A stretch of DNA of 64,000 nt from Malurus cyaneus samueli (lineage: Eukaryota; Chordata; Aves; Passeriformes; Maluridae), in assembly GCA_009741485.1 (NCBI GenBank), contig CM019229.1:347413-411412 (forward strand), given 5' to 3'. A program made the position numbers and the translations under genes. Below, piece after piece: positions 11,201-24,800 of the stretch. The notes under the pieces were generated by a model. The model did no database searches, was not told where the DNA came from, and was given only the letters and a program-made list of their open reading frames with translations. Position 1 is the first letter of the stretch, and every line of letters starts with the position of its first letter.

Positions 11201-13480
11201 CCCACCTGGAGAGCTGAAGGAGTCTGGCCAGGACAGCAGCCCTGTCCCAGAACTTGCCCAGCAAGTTGGTTCTGCTTTCTTAGCAGCAACAAGGGAACCC
11301 CCTTCCTGAAGTCTGGGGCCTCCCCCAGCCTTGTGGCTGCACTCTGTGGAAGTGCCTCCCTCGCTTTCTGTCGCACAGGGATTAAAAGGATCCTGCCCCA
11401 TCAGATGACGACTGCAGGGCCGGTGCTGGGGGAGGAGCGGCGCTCCGATGAGTTCTTTGACTCCCTGGATCACGTCATCGACATCCATGGGCACATCATT
11501 GGCATGGGCCTCTCCCCTGACCACCGGTGAGCACAGAGGGCTTCAACACTGCCAGGGTGGGCAAGAACTGCTCACAAGCTCTGTGGGGTGAGCAGGACAT
11601 GAAGTGACTGTGATGGATGGATTGGGTGCCTGCTGATCCAGGTGCTGATGGTGCTGAGCATTGCCTCCGGCTGTGGCAGGAATGTGCTCTTGAGCCAGCT
11701 CAGGACAGGGTGGCTCCTTGTGAGAGTGGAGGAGCTGCCCACACCAATATGTCCTGTCCCTGAGGCAGATTGTCCATGGAGTCCTTGGATGGTTTGGGTT
11801 GGAAAGTACCTTAAAAACCATCAAATCTCCACCCCTTCCACTGTCCCAGTTTGCTCCAAGCCCCATCCAGCCTGGCCTTGGACACTTTAAGGGATCCAGG
11901 GGCAGCCACAGCTGCTCAGGACACCCCGTGCCAGGGCCTGCCCACTCTCACAGGGAAGAATTCCTTCCCAATATCCCATCTAACCCTGCCCTCTGGCAGT
12001 GGGAAGCCATTCCTTGTGTCCTGTCCTTCCAGGTTTTGTCCTAAGTCCCTCTCCAGCTCTCCTGGAGTTGCTTTAGGCACTGGCAGGGGCTCTAAGGTTT
12101 CCCTGGACCTCTCGCCAGGTGAACACCCCCTCCTCTCACAGCCTGGCTCTGGAGCAGAAGGGCTCCAGCCCTTGCAGCATCTCTGGACTCCTCTGGACTC
12201 ACTCCAGCATCTCCACATCCTTCTTGTATTTGGGTCTCAGAGCTGGAGGCAGCTCTGCAGGTGGAGTCTCACCTGAGTGGAGGAGGGGAGCAGAGTTCCA
12301 CCTCACCTGCTGTTCACAAGAACCCCCATCCTTAAAGATGGTTTTAATGGGATTGGAGGGGCGAGACCTGACCCATGGATCCACCTCCCAGGTGTGGTGG
12401 TCCTTTCCAGATATGGCCAGGAGTGTTCCAGCAGCCTGTTGCCATGTTTCAGCCTGGATTTCACAGAGCTGGGCTGCATGCTCCATCCCTGCTGTGCTGG
12501 GGGCTCTGGGAGCTCTGGTGCTGTGCAGGTGACCCCTGTGTCCCCTCCCCAAGGTACCTGTACGTGAACAGCCGGGCCTGGCCACGGGACTGTGTCATCT
12601 CAGATCCCATGCAGCCGCCTCCCATCGCCGAGGAGATCGACCTGCACGTCTTTGACCTGAAGACCATGAAGGAGGTGAAGCGAGCGCTGCGCGCACACCG
12701 GGCCTACACACCCAACGAGGAGTGCTTCTTCATCTTCCTGGATGTCAGCAGGGACTTCGTAGCAAGGTGTGTGGGGGTGGGGATGGGCAGGATCCTGACC
12801 TGTGTCTGGGAGGGCTTGGGGCTGGTGCTGTGGGATGGCCGAGTGAGCAGGACACTCCTGTGTGTTGGGAGCAGAGCAGGGAATGGGATTGGAAAGAGCA
12901 GAGGGACTGACTTGGAAGGTGCTGATAAAGGCTGTGTGCTGTGGTCATGCTGTGAATATCCTGCTGTAAATCCCCAGTGAAAAGGTAAACCTGGGGCTGT
13001 GGTGTGTTTGGTGGGAGGTGGCAAATGGCCTTCTTGGGGCTGCAGGGTGAGTTCAATGGCCGTGGATCCCAGAGGGAGCTGCCTGCACAGGATGAAGCTC
13101 ATGGAGACAGGGGCTGGGGGTACCTCTGGCCCCATCCCTGCAGAAGGACAGGGGTGGGAAGGGCAGGTTGTTGGGGCTGCTGGGCTGACGCTGGGACCAG
13201 TGGGACATTCTTACCACTGTCTCTTCACCCCAGTGGGGCAGAGGATCGACACGGCTACATCTGGGACCGGCATTACAACATCTGCCTGGCCAAGCTGCAG
13301 CATGACAACGTGGTGAACTCGGTGGCGTTCAGCCCGGTGGAGCAGGAGCTGCTGCTGACAGCCAGTGATGACACCACCATCAAGGTGTGGCGCTCCCCGA
13401 GGGCCGTGCGCATCCGCCAGGCCAGGAGGCCCCGGCCCAGGAAGCTGCTCTTTTCCTGGCTCATGAACCAGAAAAGCTGA
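2211..13480 (+). CDS. FBXW5: F-box/WD-repeat protein 5, complete, 8 coding exons, about 586 aa
   Basis: Substrate receptor of cullin-RING ubiquitin ligases (reported both with SKP1/CUL1 and DDB1/CUL4; known substrates include SASS6 and EPS8). Coding exons: 2211-2400, 4753-4910, 5498-5672, 6983-7131, 8415-8895, 11379-11526, 12554-12766, 13234-13480. All joins keep frame and have GT/AG sites. The total is 1761 nt, against 566 aa in human. The N-terminal F-box spans about residues 5-50 (LPDTVLFEIFLYLDHPDVLS, then VCQQWRAVARDEFLWKE). WD repeats follow (HLSFSHSGCLFASCSKDCTV near residue 85; TASDDTTIKVW near the C-terminus). Exon 5 carries an acidic stretch (GSDSEEEEAK) that is longer than in mammals and accounts for much of the extra length. 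The ATG at 2211 sits 21 nt into an exon whose acceptor is at 2188-2189. The gene is intact. Confidence 0.97.
5991..6475 (-). mobile_element. CR1 LINE fragment (5'-truncated) in FBXW5 intron 3
   Basis: The plus strand reads ACCACAGAAACCCAGAATGG then GTTTGGGTTGGAAGAGACC, followed by the characteristic CCTTGGACACTTCCAGGGAT and CACCCTCACAGGGAA blocks. This is the reverse complement of the avian CR1 3' portion. The element is antisense to FBXW5. Confidence 0.85.
8045..8235 (-). mobile_element. CR1 LINE 3' fragment in FBXW5 intron 4
   Basis: ATCATAGAATGCAGAG is followed by GAGTTGGAAGGAAACCACAA and a TCCTGGCCCTGCACA block, the complement of a CR1 3' end of a different subfamily from the copy at 5991. 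The right limit is fuzzy. Confidence 0.65.
11785..12322 (-). mobile_element. CR1 LINE fragment in FBXW5 intron 6
   Basis: It begins with GGTTTGGGTTGGAAAGTACC and continues through CCTTGGACACTTTAAGGGAT, CTCACAGGGAAGAATTCC and the block around GGAGTCTCACCTGAGTGG near 12260-12280. It is the longest CR1 copy in the gene, in antisense orientation. Confidence 0.85.
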
Positions 13481-15055
13481 ACCCAGGTACACCTGCTCCT
13501 GCAGCTTCCTCACTGCAGCACCTCCTCCTGAGCTCATAGAGCCCTGAGCCCTGCACAGAGATGAGCTCTAGGCACACTAATCCTATGGCTGAGCCAGGAG
13601 GGGCCCTGGCAGCAGGAATTGCCTCCTCCTTGAAGCATCTGCTTCAAAGACAGGACATAAGAGCTGGGGCTCTGCTGTGGGCCTGTCTGGCAGCATCTGA
13701 GCTGTTCACTGCAGGGTGGGCTCCCACAGCTTCTCACCAGCGTTGCTACTTGGGCACAGTTCTCTGGGTAAGCTCTGGGCTCAGGGACACTGAGACATGT
13801 CCAGTGTGGGTCTGGGTGAGCCGGGGACATGGCCGGCCCCACTGGGAGCTGTCAGCTGCAGAGCACTTGGCAGGAGCCACGGTGCAGCTGCACTGCCTGA
13901 CTGCAGGACTCATTTAATACTGGCATTTTATTAATGTGTGTTTGTCCCAAAGCTCCACAGGCAACTGGTCTGGCTGCTGGGGAACCTCAAGTGCCTCCTC
14001 CCCGTGGCACCTCTGCCCAGGAGGGCAGCAGGGACTGGGGGCAGTGAGGGGGCGATGGGGGCAGGGCTGGGGGCCTCACTGGCCCCAGGGTCTGTGTATT
14101 GATATCGCCAGTTTCTGAACTTGGGAGGGGGGAAGGCTGGTGGTAACATGGTGCTGGCTTTGCCTGTGTCTTCCTCTGAGTAGCACTTCAATAAGCTATG
14201 GATCAGGAATGTATTTATTGTAGGGGATCTGCTGTCCCTTTCTGGGGTACCCGTGAAGACAGCTCACCTTCTGCCTATGCTACCCAGTCGTGGCACTTTA
14301 GGTTCTCTTGGTATGTTCTCTGTGAATAAGTGTAGGCACCACGGGTGCTGCAGGTGATGGGGACAGAGCCCTCCTGCCTGCAGTGACAACTGAATAAGCT
14401 CCCTGTCCCCGGGGCTGACCTGCTATGGAGGGGTCAGCTCCTCCAGGACCCCACGGGCAGTGGGGGTGGTCACTTGGCGTTACTCTGGACTCATGGTATT
14501 CACTGTCTGTCCCTTGAGCTTCTCTTCCTGTAGCAGGTACCCAAATGTCAGAGTCTAAAATTAAGCTCTTAATCTTGACCTGGCCTAGATGGGGCCCCCA
14601 GCAGCTGCTGTTGCTGCTGGAAGCAGGGCTGGGAAGGATCTGCAAGGGGAGGCATTTTGGGGCCCCGCTGGGGCAGGTGCCTGTGCCGTTCCCAGCCTGG
14701 GGTTCCTGATAGACCTGATGGAGGTGGCAGCTCCTGTCACAGTGGCACTGATGGCTTTCGCAGCCCCTGCAGCAGGAGGGTCAGCACCTGTGGCCTGCTG
14801 TGCCCCAGCTTCATCCAAGACTCCCATACTCAGGTTTTCTGTCATGAAATGAGGTTCCTTCGTGTGTGTGTGCACGCAGGCTCCACATCCCGCTCTGTCC
14901 AGTCACACAGCGAAGTGTCAGCCTCTCCCTCCTTCCCCAACTGTGAACTCTCCACCCGTGGCTCGGTGCCGCAGCGAGTGAGGCACTGAGCTATTGTTTG
15001 TACTGAGTTTTGCTCTTCACTCTGGCATTGAATAAATACTCTGCTAAAGCATCTC
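13481..15055 (+). other. FBXW5: FBXW5 3' untranslated region
   Basis: There is no further coding signal after the stop at 13478-13480. The first plausible plus-strand AATAAA is at 15031-15036, followed by a T- and GT-rich stretch, which suggests a 3'UTR of about 1.55 kb. The TRAF2 3' end on the other strand lies less than 1 kb further on, so the two genes converge. Confidence 0.55.
15031..15036 (+). terminator. FBXW5: Poly(A) signal AATAAA, probable FBXW5 3' end
   Basis: AATAAA lies in the context TTGAATAAATACTC, with a TGTGAGCTTGTTTTT stretch about 25 nt downstream, which fits a cleavage and GU-rich element. Confidence 0.6.
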
Positions 15056-15991
15056 TGCAATGTGAGCTTGTTTTTCCAAGTGCTGCTCTGCTGAGACAGA
15101 GCTGAGGCCTGGCCTGTCACATGGCTGGGCTGGGGCACTGCAGGAGCTGCTGCCCAGCCTGTGATTATCTGCCCTGGGCTGAGGAGTGTGGGCAGAGAGC
15201 TGTGAGCAACAGGAGAGAGGCAGGGGATGGCCTAAGGGCAGCAATGGTCCATGGCAGTCTTGGGAATGCTCTTCTTTACCAGGGCTGAACACTGCAGGCT
15301 CCAGGACTGGCCAGGAGCTGGATGCCTTCTGGATTTAGTGCTTGGAAAAACAACAGGTACAGAGCAGGTAAGCAGAGAGTCCTCTAGTGCTGTTTGGCAT
15401 TCCTGTGCCACAGCAGCATCTTGAGCTGCAATGCCACTGTCCCCTCACTGCCCTTTGCATCTTCCTGGTGCAGCAGCTGCCATGGTATGAAGTGGGTCTG
15501 AGGGCACCCTGGAGGCAACAGGTCCTTATGGGCATCCCTTGTGTTTGTCTCTTCTACACACAGTGAGTAAAGTCCCCAGGCTGCTGCCCCCTGCACGAGT
15601 TTAGTCCCTGGGCTAATGCTGCTGCCCCTTGGGAGGGGCAGGAACAGGCATCCTGTAGGCACTAGGGCTCCTGACAGCAGTGAGAGAAAAGCAGCCTGTT
15701 CTGGAGATTGCTGTCACAACCCAGCAACAGGAGTGTTGCCTTAGCAGCAGAACCACAGGCCCAGCACCGCTGCACCCCTTTGGCCCAGTGGAGCTCCAGC
15801 AGCCAGAGTCTAGCTCCTTCCCTTCCCATTACAGTCCCCTCCCTGCTCCTGCCTTGTTTGGGAGTCCTCCTGCAGGGAGACAGGAGCTGGGGAGAGCTCC
15901 CAGCACAGAAACCCCTGACCCCGAGGCAATCCTTCCCCACGCTGTGCCCAGCATCCCCTGGCTCATACACAACAGTGCTGTTAAAACAGCT

Positions 15992-15997
15992 TTTATT
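15992..15997 (-). terminator. TRAF2: Poly(A) signal AATAAA on the minus strand, probable TRAF2 3' end
   Basis: TTTATT on the plus strand reads AATAAA on the minus strand. It is the first good signal I see downstream of the TRAF2 stop at 18827 and implies a 3'UTR of about 2.8 kb (15990-18826). No coding sequence is apparent in that interval. Confidence 0.5.
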
Positions 15998-18826
15998 AGT
16001 GGTTCTGACCATACTACATCCTCAAGGAAAACAAAATTTAGTTCACAGTGCTAGGCTGAGATGGTGTGGTCAAAAGGGAAAAAAAAAATCTCACAAAAAT
16101 CCAGCTTGTGCCCACTGTTTGTTTGTGTGGCCTCCAGGCTGGCAGAGCTGTGCCCAGGCCGGGCCCCCGCCTGCAGCACATAGGCACAATTCCTGCTGCC
16201 AGCTCCAGAGGTGCTAAAAGCCAAAAAAGGCCCAGACAGCATCAGCAGCACCAGAAGGATGGGGAGGGAAAAGCTCCCAGGGGATGGGCTGAGAGGCCAT
16301 GTTCCCCTCCAGGAGTAGCCCTGTGGCCTGGGAGAGCTCATCCCGAGCTTTCCTGCAGCACCAACTCTCCCACCGACCTTCCAAACGCTGCAGGAGGAGG
16401 ACCAGCTCCCACCCCAGCTCAGCCAGCGTCTCCACAGCCCCTCCTGGTAGTACCTGGCCAGAACCCCCCAGTCCCGCTTTCCCAAGGGCAAAGACATGCC
16501 CATCAACTCAGAACAAGCTCCCCACCACAGAACAATTCCCAACGATTCCATGATCAGAGCTGACCTTCCTCTTCCTTCCCAGGCTTTTCCAAGCCTCCCC
16601 GGGGAGCTGCTATGAATGGGAGTAGGGCTCTGCTAGCCTGGATTTTCCTCATAAGGCACAGGGTGAGAGCAGCAACACAGGGCTTTATCTGTCCCTGGAA
16701 CAGGCTGGAGGGGGCTTGCACAAAGGGAAGGGTCCTGTCATCCCTCTTGCACCTCTGCCTGGCTGTGCTGGCACTGGCTCCTGTCTCCCTTCCCCTCCTC
16801 AAAGAGCAGGCACTGGGTCTGTCCTCAGCCTCTGCACATACAGGTGTGAGAAGTTCCACACACAGCAATTCCAAAGATCATCCCAGCACTCATCTGGAGA
16901 GCTCCTGGCCAGCACAGCAGCTATGGGTGCAAGAGGTTCAGTTTGGGCCAGGGTCCAGCTCAGCCTGCAGGACACTGGGCACCCCTAAGTACCTGGGCAG
17001 CAGCAGGGATATCCCAAATAGCCCCAGGGACAGGTCAGGGCAATGCCAGCACACAGGGGGACAAGCCAAAGCCCACAGGGCTCCCTGCCAGGGCAGATGA
17101 TGGTGCTCTGGATCCCACAGGGTGGCTGTGCTAAAGCCAAGGTGTGAGCAGACCACAAGCCTGGCAGGCTCTGCAGCCATCAGACCCAGGCTGGGCACCT
17201 GGCAGGAGATGCTGGGAATGGGGGGCCAATCCCTGGCAGCCATGGAGGAGGTGACCACACTCCAGCCCTGCTGCATGAGGGGCAGCACAGGAGCCAGCCA
17301 GGGCCCCTGATCATTGCAGGGTGTTGGCAGCAGGTTCCTGCTACCACCAAAACATCTCCTGGGGCATATTCAGCTGCTGACAGGCCTATGGGAAGCACAG
17401 GCAAAGAACAAAAACTTCAAGTCCACCCTGGATCAGGGCCCAATCCAGAGGTACCCATGGCCACCACAAAGCTGCAGAGGAATCAGCTGGCACCACATGG
17501 GGATATAGCAGCCAGCTCTTTCCCACTAGCACCAAGACACCTTCTTACAGGTGCTGAACACGTGCTGCCCAGAGGGAAGGAGCCCAGGGACAGAAGGGGG
17601 ACAGTACACTTCACTGAGGGACTTATCCAGCCCCCAGATCCTACCCAGATGGCTTCAGTTCAACGTGGGGCTGAGTGGAGGAAGAGCTCCAGGGTGCTGC
17701 CACCTGGGACCAGCTGGCCCATGACTCCTGAGCTCAGGGATGGAAAGGGACAGTGAGGGCCAGCTGCTGGTCATCAGTGCCCACTACATGAGCAGAGAGG
17801 AGACATCCCCCAGCCCAAGGTGTCAGTGCCCAGCCAGACGGACATGGCAGCGCAGCCGCAGATGGACACGGAGCTGGGGGGCAGCAGGAGGTCTGGGAAG
17901 GCTGGTGGAGCTGACCCACTATGGGAGGGAAGTCAGGTCAGAGCTTGTGCCTTTGCCTGTGAGCAAAGACAGCTCCCAGCACAGCTCTTACCCCACCCAG
18001 AGCTGCTCAGAACACGTGGGCAGAGGGCGGCAGCATCTAGGGCTTTTGGGGTGCACACGAAAATCTGAATCACCCTCATCTTCTGGCATAGGAGGGATAA
18101 TCTCCACAGCAGATTCACTTCTCTTTCCAAAAAGACATCCCTGGTGCTGCCCCAGACTCCCTCCTAGGCAGCAGTACCTCCTACCCCATTCCACATGCCA
18201 GCATACACCACACATCACACACCCAGCAAAGGCTGGAGGCTCCTCTGCCCTGCAGCTGGGCTCAGCACTCTCCAAAACACACCAATGACATCAAACCTGT
18301 CGGTGTCTCTCTTGCACAGCTGGCACTGTGGCTGTCACACACCTTCCCTGTCTCTTGGGGCATGGTGCAGCCAGTAGTGCAGAGCCATGGCACCCCATAG
18401 CACACAACTTCCAGGAACATGGAGATCTCAAAATCCAGCTGAGCCAAAATCCACATGAGGTGGAGCTCAGGCAGGGCAAACCATTATTTTACTACAGAGA
18501 GCTGTGGATGTCAGCTGAACTGGTAGAGCAAGAGCTGCACCAGTTTCCATTGGGAGTCCAGAAAGCAGTAGTTCAGACACCCAAGTCCCTGCAGGAAATC
18601 TTCCATATTCCACAGCCTGCTGGTGTCCACCCAACCCCCTCGTGAGGAAGGAGTGCTCTCATCAGACACCTTGTTTCCCCTCAGAGCGAAGGTCCCTTTA
18701 CAGGAAGGGCTTTTCCCCTTCCACTCCGTGCCCCTCCTTGCTCCGAGGCCCGCCTGAAGTGCAGCACAAGCAGGGGATGCCCTGGGCAGGGCCGGCTCCA
18801 CGCTCACTGCTCCGAGCTCAGGAGGG

Positions 18827-21800
18827 TTAGAGGCCTGTCAGATCAACGATGGCTTTAATAAAGATGGCATCATCTCGTACGTAGGAGTTCTTGGTTTCCA
18901 TGACAGAGACTGGGCAGAAGAGGGGGCAGCCGCTGGCGATGTTCATCTCCGTGACGGGGCGCTGGAAGGACGAGGATGTCACGTCAGGCCGGAAGGCATC
19001 GATGATGTGCTCCCGGTTATTCTGGTCCAGGAGCATCAGGGTGACCTGTGGGGAAAGTGAAAACATAAGGGAGTGGCTGAATAGAAGGCACCCGGTGAGC
19101 TGCTGTGACACATGCAAGTACCAGCAGCCACAGCCGCCCTGTGCACCAGCAATGAGGGAAATGCCTCTGAGTGGGGCCAGGGAGAATGTCACCTCAGTAG
19201 TGGCCTCTAGAAATCTTCTCACGTCCTGCCTGTCACTGGAAACTTCTCTGTGGCAGCACTGGGCTGTCAGACTGACTGAAAACATACACCTTGCTCCCAG
19301 CACCAACATTGCACACAGGTATTTCCCTGAGGCAGGGCTGTTGTCCTCTGTGAAAGGCAGTGTTCCCTCTCTGTACCCACTCGTGCCTGCCCAGTCTCTG
19401 CATGTTCTGCAAACCTGCAGTGCCCAGGAGCTGGGATCTGAGCCCCTGACATCGAGTTGCCCGTTGCCCCCGAGCTCCAAGGCCACCAAAACCTTCCCTT
19501 GCCCTCCACCCCTGCAGAGGCTCCATGGGGTTCTGAACATCCCATGCCACCCCTTTGCCCCACAGCACAGCTGTGCTCTCAGCACACTTGGGGAACTACT
19601 GGGGAGATGACATTGAACCCTTCCTCTGTCTTGCCAAGTAACCAGAGTGACAGTACCGAGGAACGTGAGTGGTGCCAGAGAGGCTGTGGCTGGACAGTCT
19701 GCTCCAGACCCACCTTCTGGTTGAAGGGCCACCGCAGCAGCGCATCGTTAGGTCCCTTCATCACCACGAAAAACAGGGACAGGTGGGTCCCGCGGCCGGT
19801 GCCGTCCCCGTTCAGGTACACGCGCAGACACATCTTGTAGCCGTACTTGCTGGTGTAGAAAGCTGTCAGAGAAGTGTGAACGGGCAGTGAGGCTCCAATG
19901 CAGCACAGCCTGGCACCAGCAGATCCCTCTGAACTCTGAGGGCTCTTCAATTGGAAATCTGTGAGGAGCCAGGTCTGGGCTGCACTAGGGGTGGTCTGGA
20001 AAGCCCAAGGCCAGGCAGTACAGCCCCTGGCCTGAGCAAACACTGCACAGAGCAGCCACTGTCCATCCCCTGGCTGTTCCCCCACTGCCAGGGGAGATTT
20101 GCCCCAGAGCTGGGCCATTCCTCCTGCACCCCAGTGCTTAAGGAGCTGTGGTTCATGGCAATAACACTGGTGAGCAGGAACAAAATCCCCCATAAAGCAC
20201 CTGGCTGGGGGCAGAGCACCCTATGCACTCAATGTCCCCGCTGTGAGCTGGTGCCTCTGGTCAGGGCAAGGTCTTAATTAAGTGAGCTTTAGCTCTCATT
20301 TGGATCCCCACAGCATGGCTTGGGCACGGCTGGGATGGGATTTCAGGCACTTTCCTTCTCCAGCAATCCTGGGAATGCCTGTAGTGCGACACCTCTGTGG
20401 GGTCACAGCTTGGAAGGGGACCTGCCACAAATCACCTTCCCAACAGTGTCACAGCAACACAGCTGGGGCTGGCGAGGCTCAGCCGGCACAAGCAGAAATC
20501 AGAGGTCACAGATAATATTTTACTGCAGGATTTTGTGCTTTTCCCAACAGGCAGACTACGAATAGTAGAGACACTGTGCTCTTCCACGTGGCAGGGAGCA
20601 AGAGAGCGAGTCTTTGTCACTGCGTCCCTCTTGGCAATCCCCAGCTCATTTCCTCTGCTCCTTCCTCCCCAGCTGCTTCACCCAAAGGCTCTCAGGACAG
20701 ATGACCCCTTTGCTAGTGCAAGGAGCACATCCCCACTGCCCCTCTGGTGCTTCTCAGCACTCCCATCACCTGTGAATGTAAACCCCATCAGGAAACAGGA
20801 GGAAGGATGGCTCCAGAGTGGTGGGAGTAGCCAGGGAGAGGGACCAGGCAGCTGCACATCCTGCTCCCCCTGGCCCAGACAAGGAGCAGAGCAAGAATTC
20901 AGCAAGCCCCCCAGCTCCAGTCTGATGGACATGGGTGGCTTCACCCTGGCTTGTCCCAGGCCAGTTTCTGAATGAACCTTCTTTGCACAATTTGCTGCTT
21001 TCAACTTAAGATTTTGCCCTTTGCCAGACCCCGTGGCAATCGCTGTGTCCTCACAACACTGGACAGTAACTCCACTTCCTTTCCTTTAACACAGATATCA
21101 GCTGGTATTTCCTTGCCTTTCGTTTAATGCAAACCAAACAATTACAACCATTTCCCTCTTTCATCCTATCCACAGCCTGTACCTCTCTCCTCTCAGACCT
21201 CTCTTCCCTCATGGAACAGCAATGCTCTGCTTGTTTCACTCTCCAAGACAAAAGACCCTCATCTACATGGAACATTTTTTTCTCAGCCAAAATCTCACCA
21301 GGAATGAGGATCTCTCAGGCCTGTACTTTGCACTTGAAAGGTAAAAACCCCAGACCTGCCTTTTCCAGCAGCAGTCCTGGCATCAGGCAGAGACAGCCCT
21401 CAGCTCCATCCACACTCTGACCACCCAAAGTGTCATTAGCAGATTGCAGAGACCAACCAGCAACACAACACATGACCTGATGGCCCATAAAGTGGTTTCT
21501 CCTTTGATGCAACAGTTTACAAAAGCCTCAGGTCCTTGCCACAGCTGCCCAGCAAGGATGGGGACTGGCCAGCAGCAGGGAGGAGGCACCAGAACCATGA
21601 GCCATGGTTCTGGGATGAGCCACACATTTGGAGCACAGTTCATCCCAGACAAACCTCTGGACCGACAATGCCTTCTGCCTTTAGTAAGGTTTTACCCCTT
21701 TCCTGTGGGTTAATTCCCAAACTCATATCCCTCCCCCGGCTGACTTGATTCTCCAACCCATAAAACCAAGTCCCACACCCTGCCAGGACCCCAGAGGCAT

Positions 21801-24800
21801 CAGCTGGGGATGGGCCTGAGGATCCCCTGAGCTGGTCACAGTGAGCTGGGACACCCATGGGCAGCAGACAGGCCTGCTCTGTCCAGTGCCTTCCCCCAAA
21901 CTGCAGCCTCTGGAGAGGTTCAGATCCAGCAGGTTGGGGCACTTCCCTTGGTATGCTTTAGGCTTTATTTAGACATTGTCTCTTGCACAGTCATACTTTA
22001 GGCTTTAAAAATGTATCTCTGGAGTTCTAATATATATCTTGCCTTCCTTAACCATTTTATTGCTGCTTTTATGGTCTCTTGAGTACCTTAATTCAAACAA
22101 AAGGGTTACACAAGGATCATCTAGTCCAATGGGCAGGGACACATTCCATCTGACCAGGTGCTCAGGGTCCCATCCAACCTGGCCTTGGCAGCATCTCCCA
22201 AGCAAAGGACCTGCCACAAGACCCACACCCAGCTAACATGCGACAGATTTTGGGGGTTTTGCACACCTGGAGAGAAGATGGCAGGAGAGCGGCCCGTTAT
22301 CGCCTCCTGACGCTTCCGGGCAAACTCCGTTATCTTCCAGATGAAAACCCCGTCATAGGTGGAAGCCTCCATGTTGCGGATTTTCTCCTCCATCTCAGCC
22401 ATGGCCAGGTCTTTGAGGCCAATGCTCCTCTCCAGCTGCCGGACCTGCTCAGGGGACACACGGTGCAGGTTAGGAACACACAGGCTGTGAGCTCTGGAGA
22501 GCTGGCAGAGCCTGGCATCCCCTTCAGGACTGCTTCTCACTGACAGAATGTCTCCAGAATGCACAGGGAGCATGGCTGCGAGACATTGAGCAACAGAAGC
22601 CAGTTCACTGAAGCTTCCCTCTGTACCCTGTCACCCTGGAGAAAATCCATTGATACAGCTCAGTGCTTGAGCTGGAAACTTTCCCACAGCCAATGTGAAA
22701 ATCCTTACAAGGAGGTGCTTTGTTGGCTGAGCAGCACAATAAGAGAGGATGGGGGAAAAAAAACCCAATAATTCAGCATTGTGACAAAACTAAATTGACA
22801 AAGAAAAGAACTTACACCCTCTAGAGGGTCTGTCCCTGCCAGCTTACACAGGGTCATGCCAGGTCCCTTGTCCCTGCCCTGACAGCACAGGTGAGCTGCA
22901 AACTGCACAGCTCCAGGTGCCAGGAACACTGGGAGCACTCCATGGGGACAGTGCTGGTGCAGACAGCTCCTTCACACCTCCAGAGAGCTGCTGCAAGCAG
23001 CAGCACTGATGGCACTCCTTTGGCAAAGGAAGCACTCCTTTGCAAAGGGCTGGAAGGTGAGCAGCCCCATGGATTCAGTGAGATGAAGTGCAAGGACATG
23101 CAGTGAAATTCTGAGTGCTCTGGCTCTTATCGGAAAACTTCACTGAGGAAGAACCCCTCACTATCTGCCCAACTCGATAATTAACAGAGACATGATGCTG
23201 TACACAGATCAGTTAAATTCCCAGCTTTTCCAGGGAGCTGCTGAGGGTTGGACACAGGCACAAAGGGTAGTTTAGTTTTGCCTTCATGTTTGTGGAGTTT
23301 CAGTGCCGGTGGAAAAGCTCTGCTAGTTTGTAACATGGAAAGGAAACAGGAAACAGCCTCTGCTGGGAGTGCAGGGAAGCCCAGGCAAGCAGTTACCTTG
23401 TTGCTCAGAGTTTCAATTTTCTCCTGGTCCAGCCGGTGCTGGCGGCTGTAGGCTTCAGCTGTAAGGGACACTCTCTCCACCTCCCGGTTGAGCACACAGA
23501 CAATGTTCTCAAAGGTCACTGTTTTCCGTTCAAGGGCCTCACACCTTCCCAAGAGCTCCAGGGACGGGGAGAGCTCTGACTCAGAGCACAGCGAGTTTGC
23601 TGCCTGCAGTGAGGAGCTGTTTTGTGATGAGGAAAGGACAGGAAGGGGCTTCAGGTCCCCAGCACCAGCCTTGAGGCTGAGAACAGAGCTCAGCAGCATG
23701 TAGAGATGCTCTGCCAAACACTTGCTTTCATGTTCCAGAAGCTTTACATTTTCCACCTACATGAAGAGAAATACATCCCCCATTCAGTATGTGCATTCTA
23801 CACTGTCACCGTCCACAGAACAAATTCCTCCTATCCAGGTCACAACACCAGCTTTAAATTTATAATTTATAGGGGGAAAAACAAAGAAAGTATTAAAAAA
23901 AATGTGTTTTGGTGGGGGTGGTGTGGGGTTTTGTTTTGTTTTAGAAAAGCTTCGATTCACATACAGTGAGGGGTGCTAAATGCTTCCCCCAGCTGTACTG
24001 GTCTTTTCTGCCTTCCTCCAACCCCTCCCAGAAAAGCTCTCTCACATGTACCTAACAGCAACAAAGGAGAAAGCCTCACATAACTCCAGAAATTAGTTCG
24101 GGAGGTCGGAAAACCAAAAGACACAGACAGATATGGTTTCTTCACTTACAGAATCACTGTAATCACAAGCCATTACACATTTGCTTGGATTTGAAGAGGT
24201 CTTAAAGCTCATCCTGTCCCACTCCCTCCCATGGACAGCGACACCTTCCACTAGACCAGGTTGTTCCAACCCAGCCTTGGACACTTCCAGGGATGGGGCA
24301 GCCACTGCTTCTCTGGGCAATCTGTGCCAGGGCCTCACCACCCTCACAGGGGAGAATTTCTTCCTAAAATCTCATCTAACCCTGACTGCTGGCAGTGTGA
24401 AACCATTCCCCCTGAAAGCAGCATGACCACCAGAGTCCCAAAGCTCTCCAGGTGCTCCTAAAGTAGGAGATTTCCTGGGACTCCCAGACCCTGCAGATGA
24501 TGTGAAGCTCCATTTGCAAAGGGTTTAAACCTGCTTTTTGTTCAAATACCTGAATGCAAACACCTGCAACAGTTTGGGTGACAGCAGTTTGCAGGTGAGC
24601 TCTAACCCTGGCACTGAAAAGCGCCAAGGTAAGCCAAGTGAGGAGCCCTTACCACCTCAGCACAGCCCACAGCCTCAAACCGGCAGGGCACTTTGGATCT
24701 GCCACAGGTCTTCACATGATCTCGAAACTGGAAAGGAAGAAAGAAAGGAAGGCAGTGTTAGATGTGTCCCCAGTGCTCCCTTTCCATCTCACTGACATTT

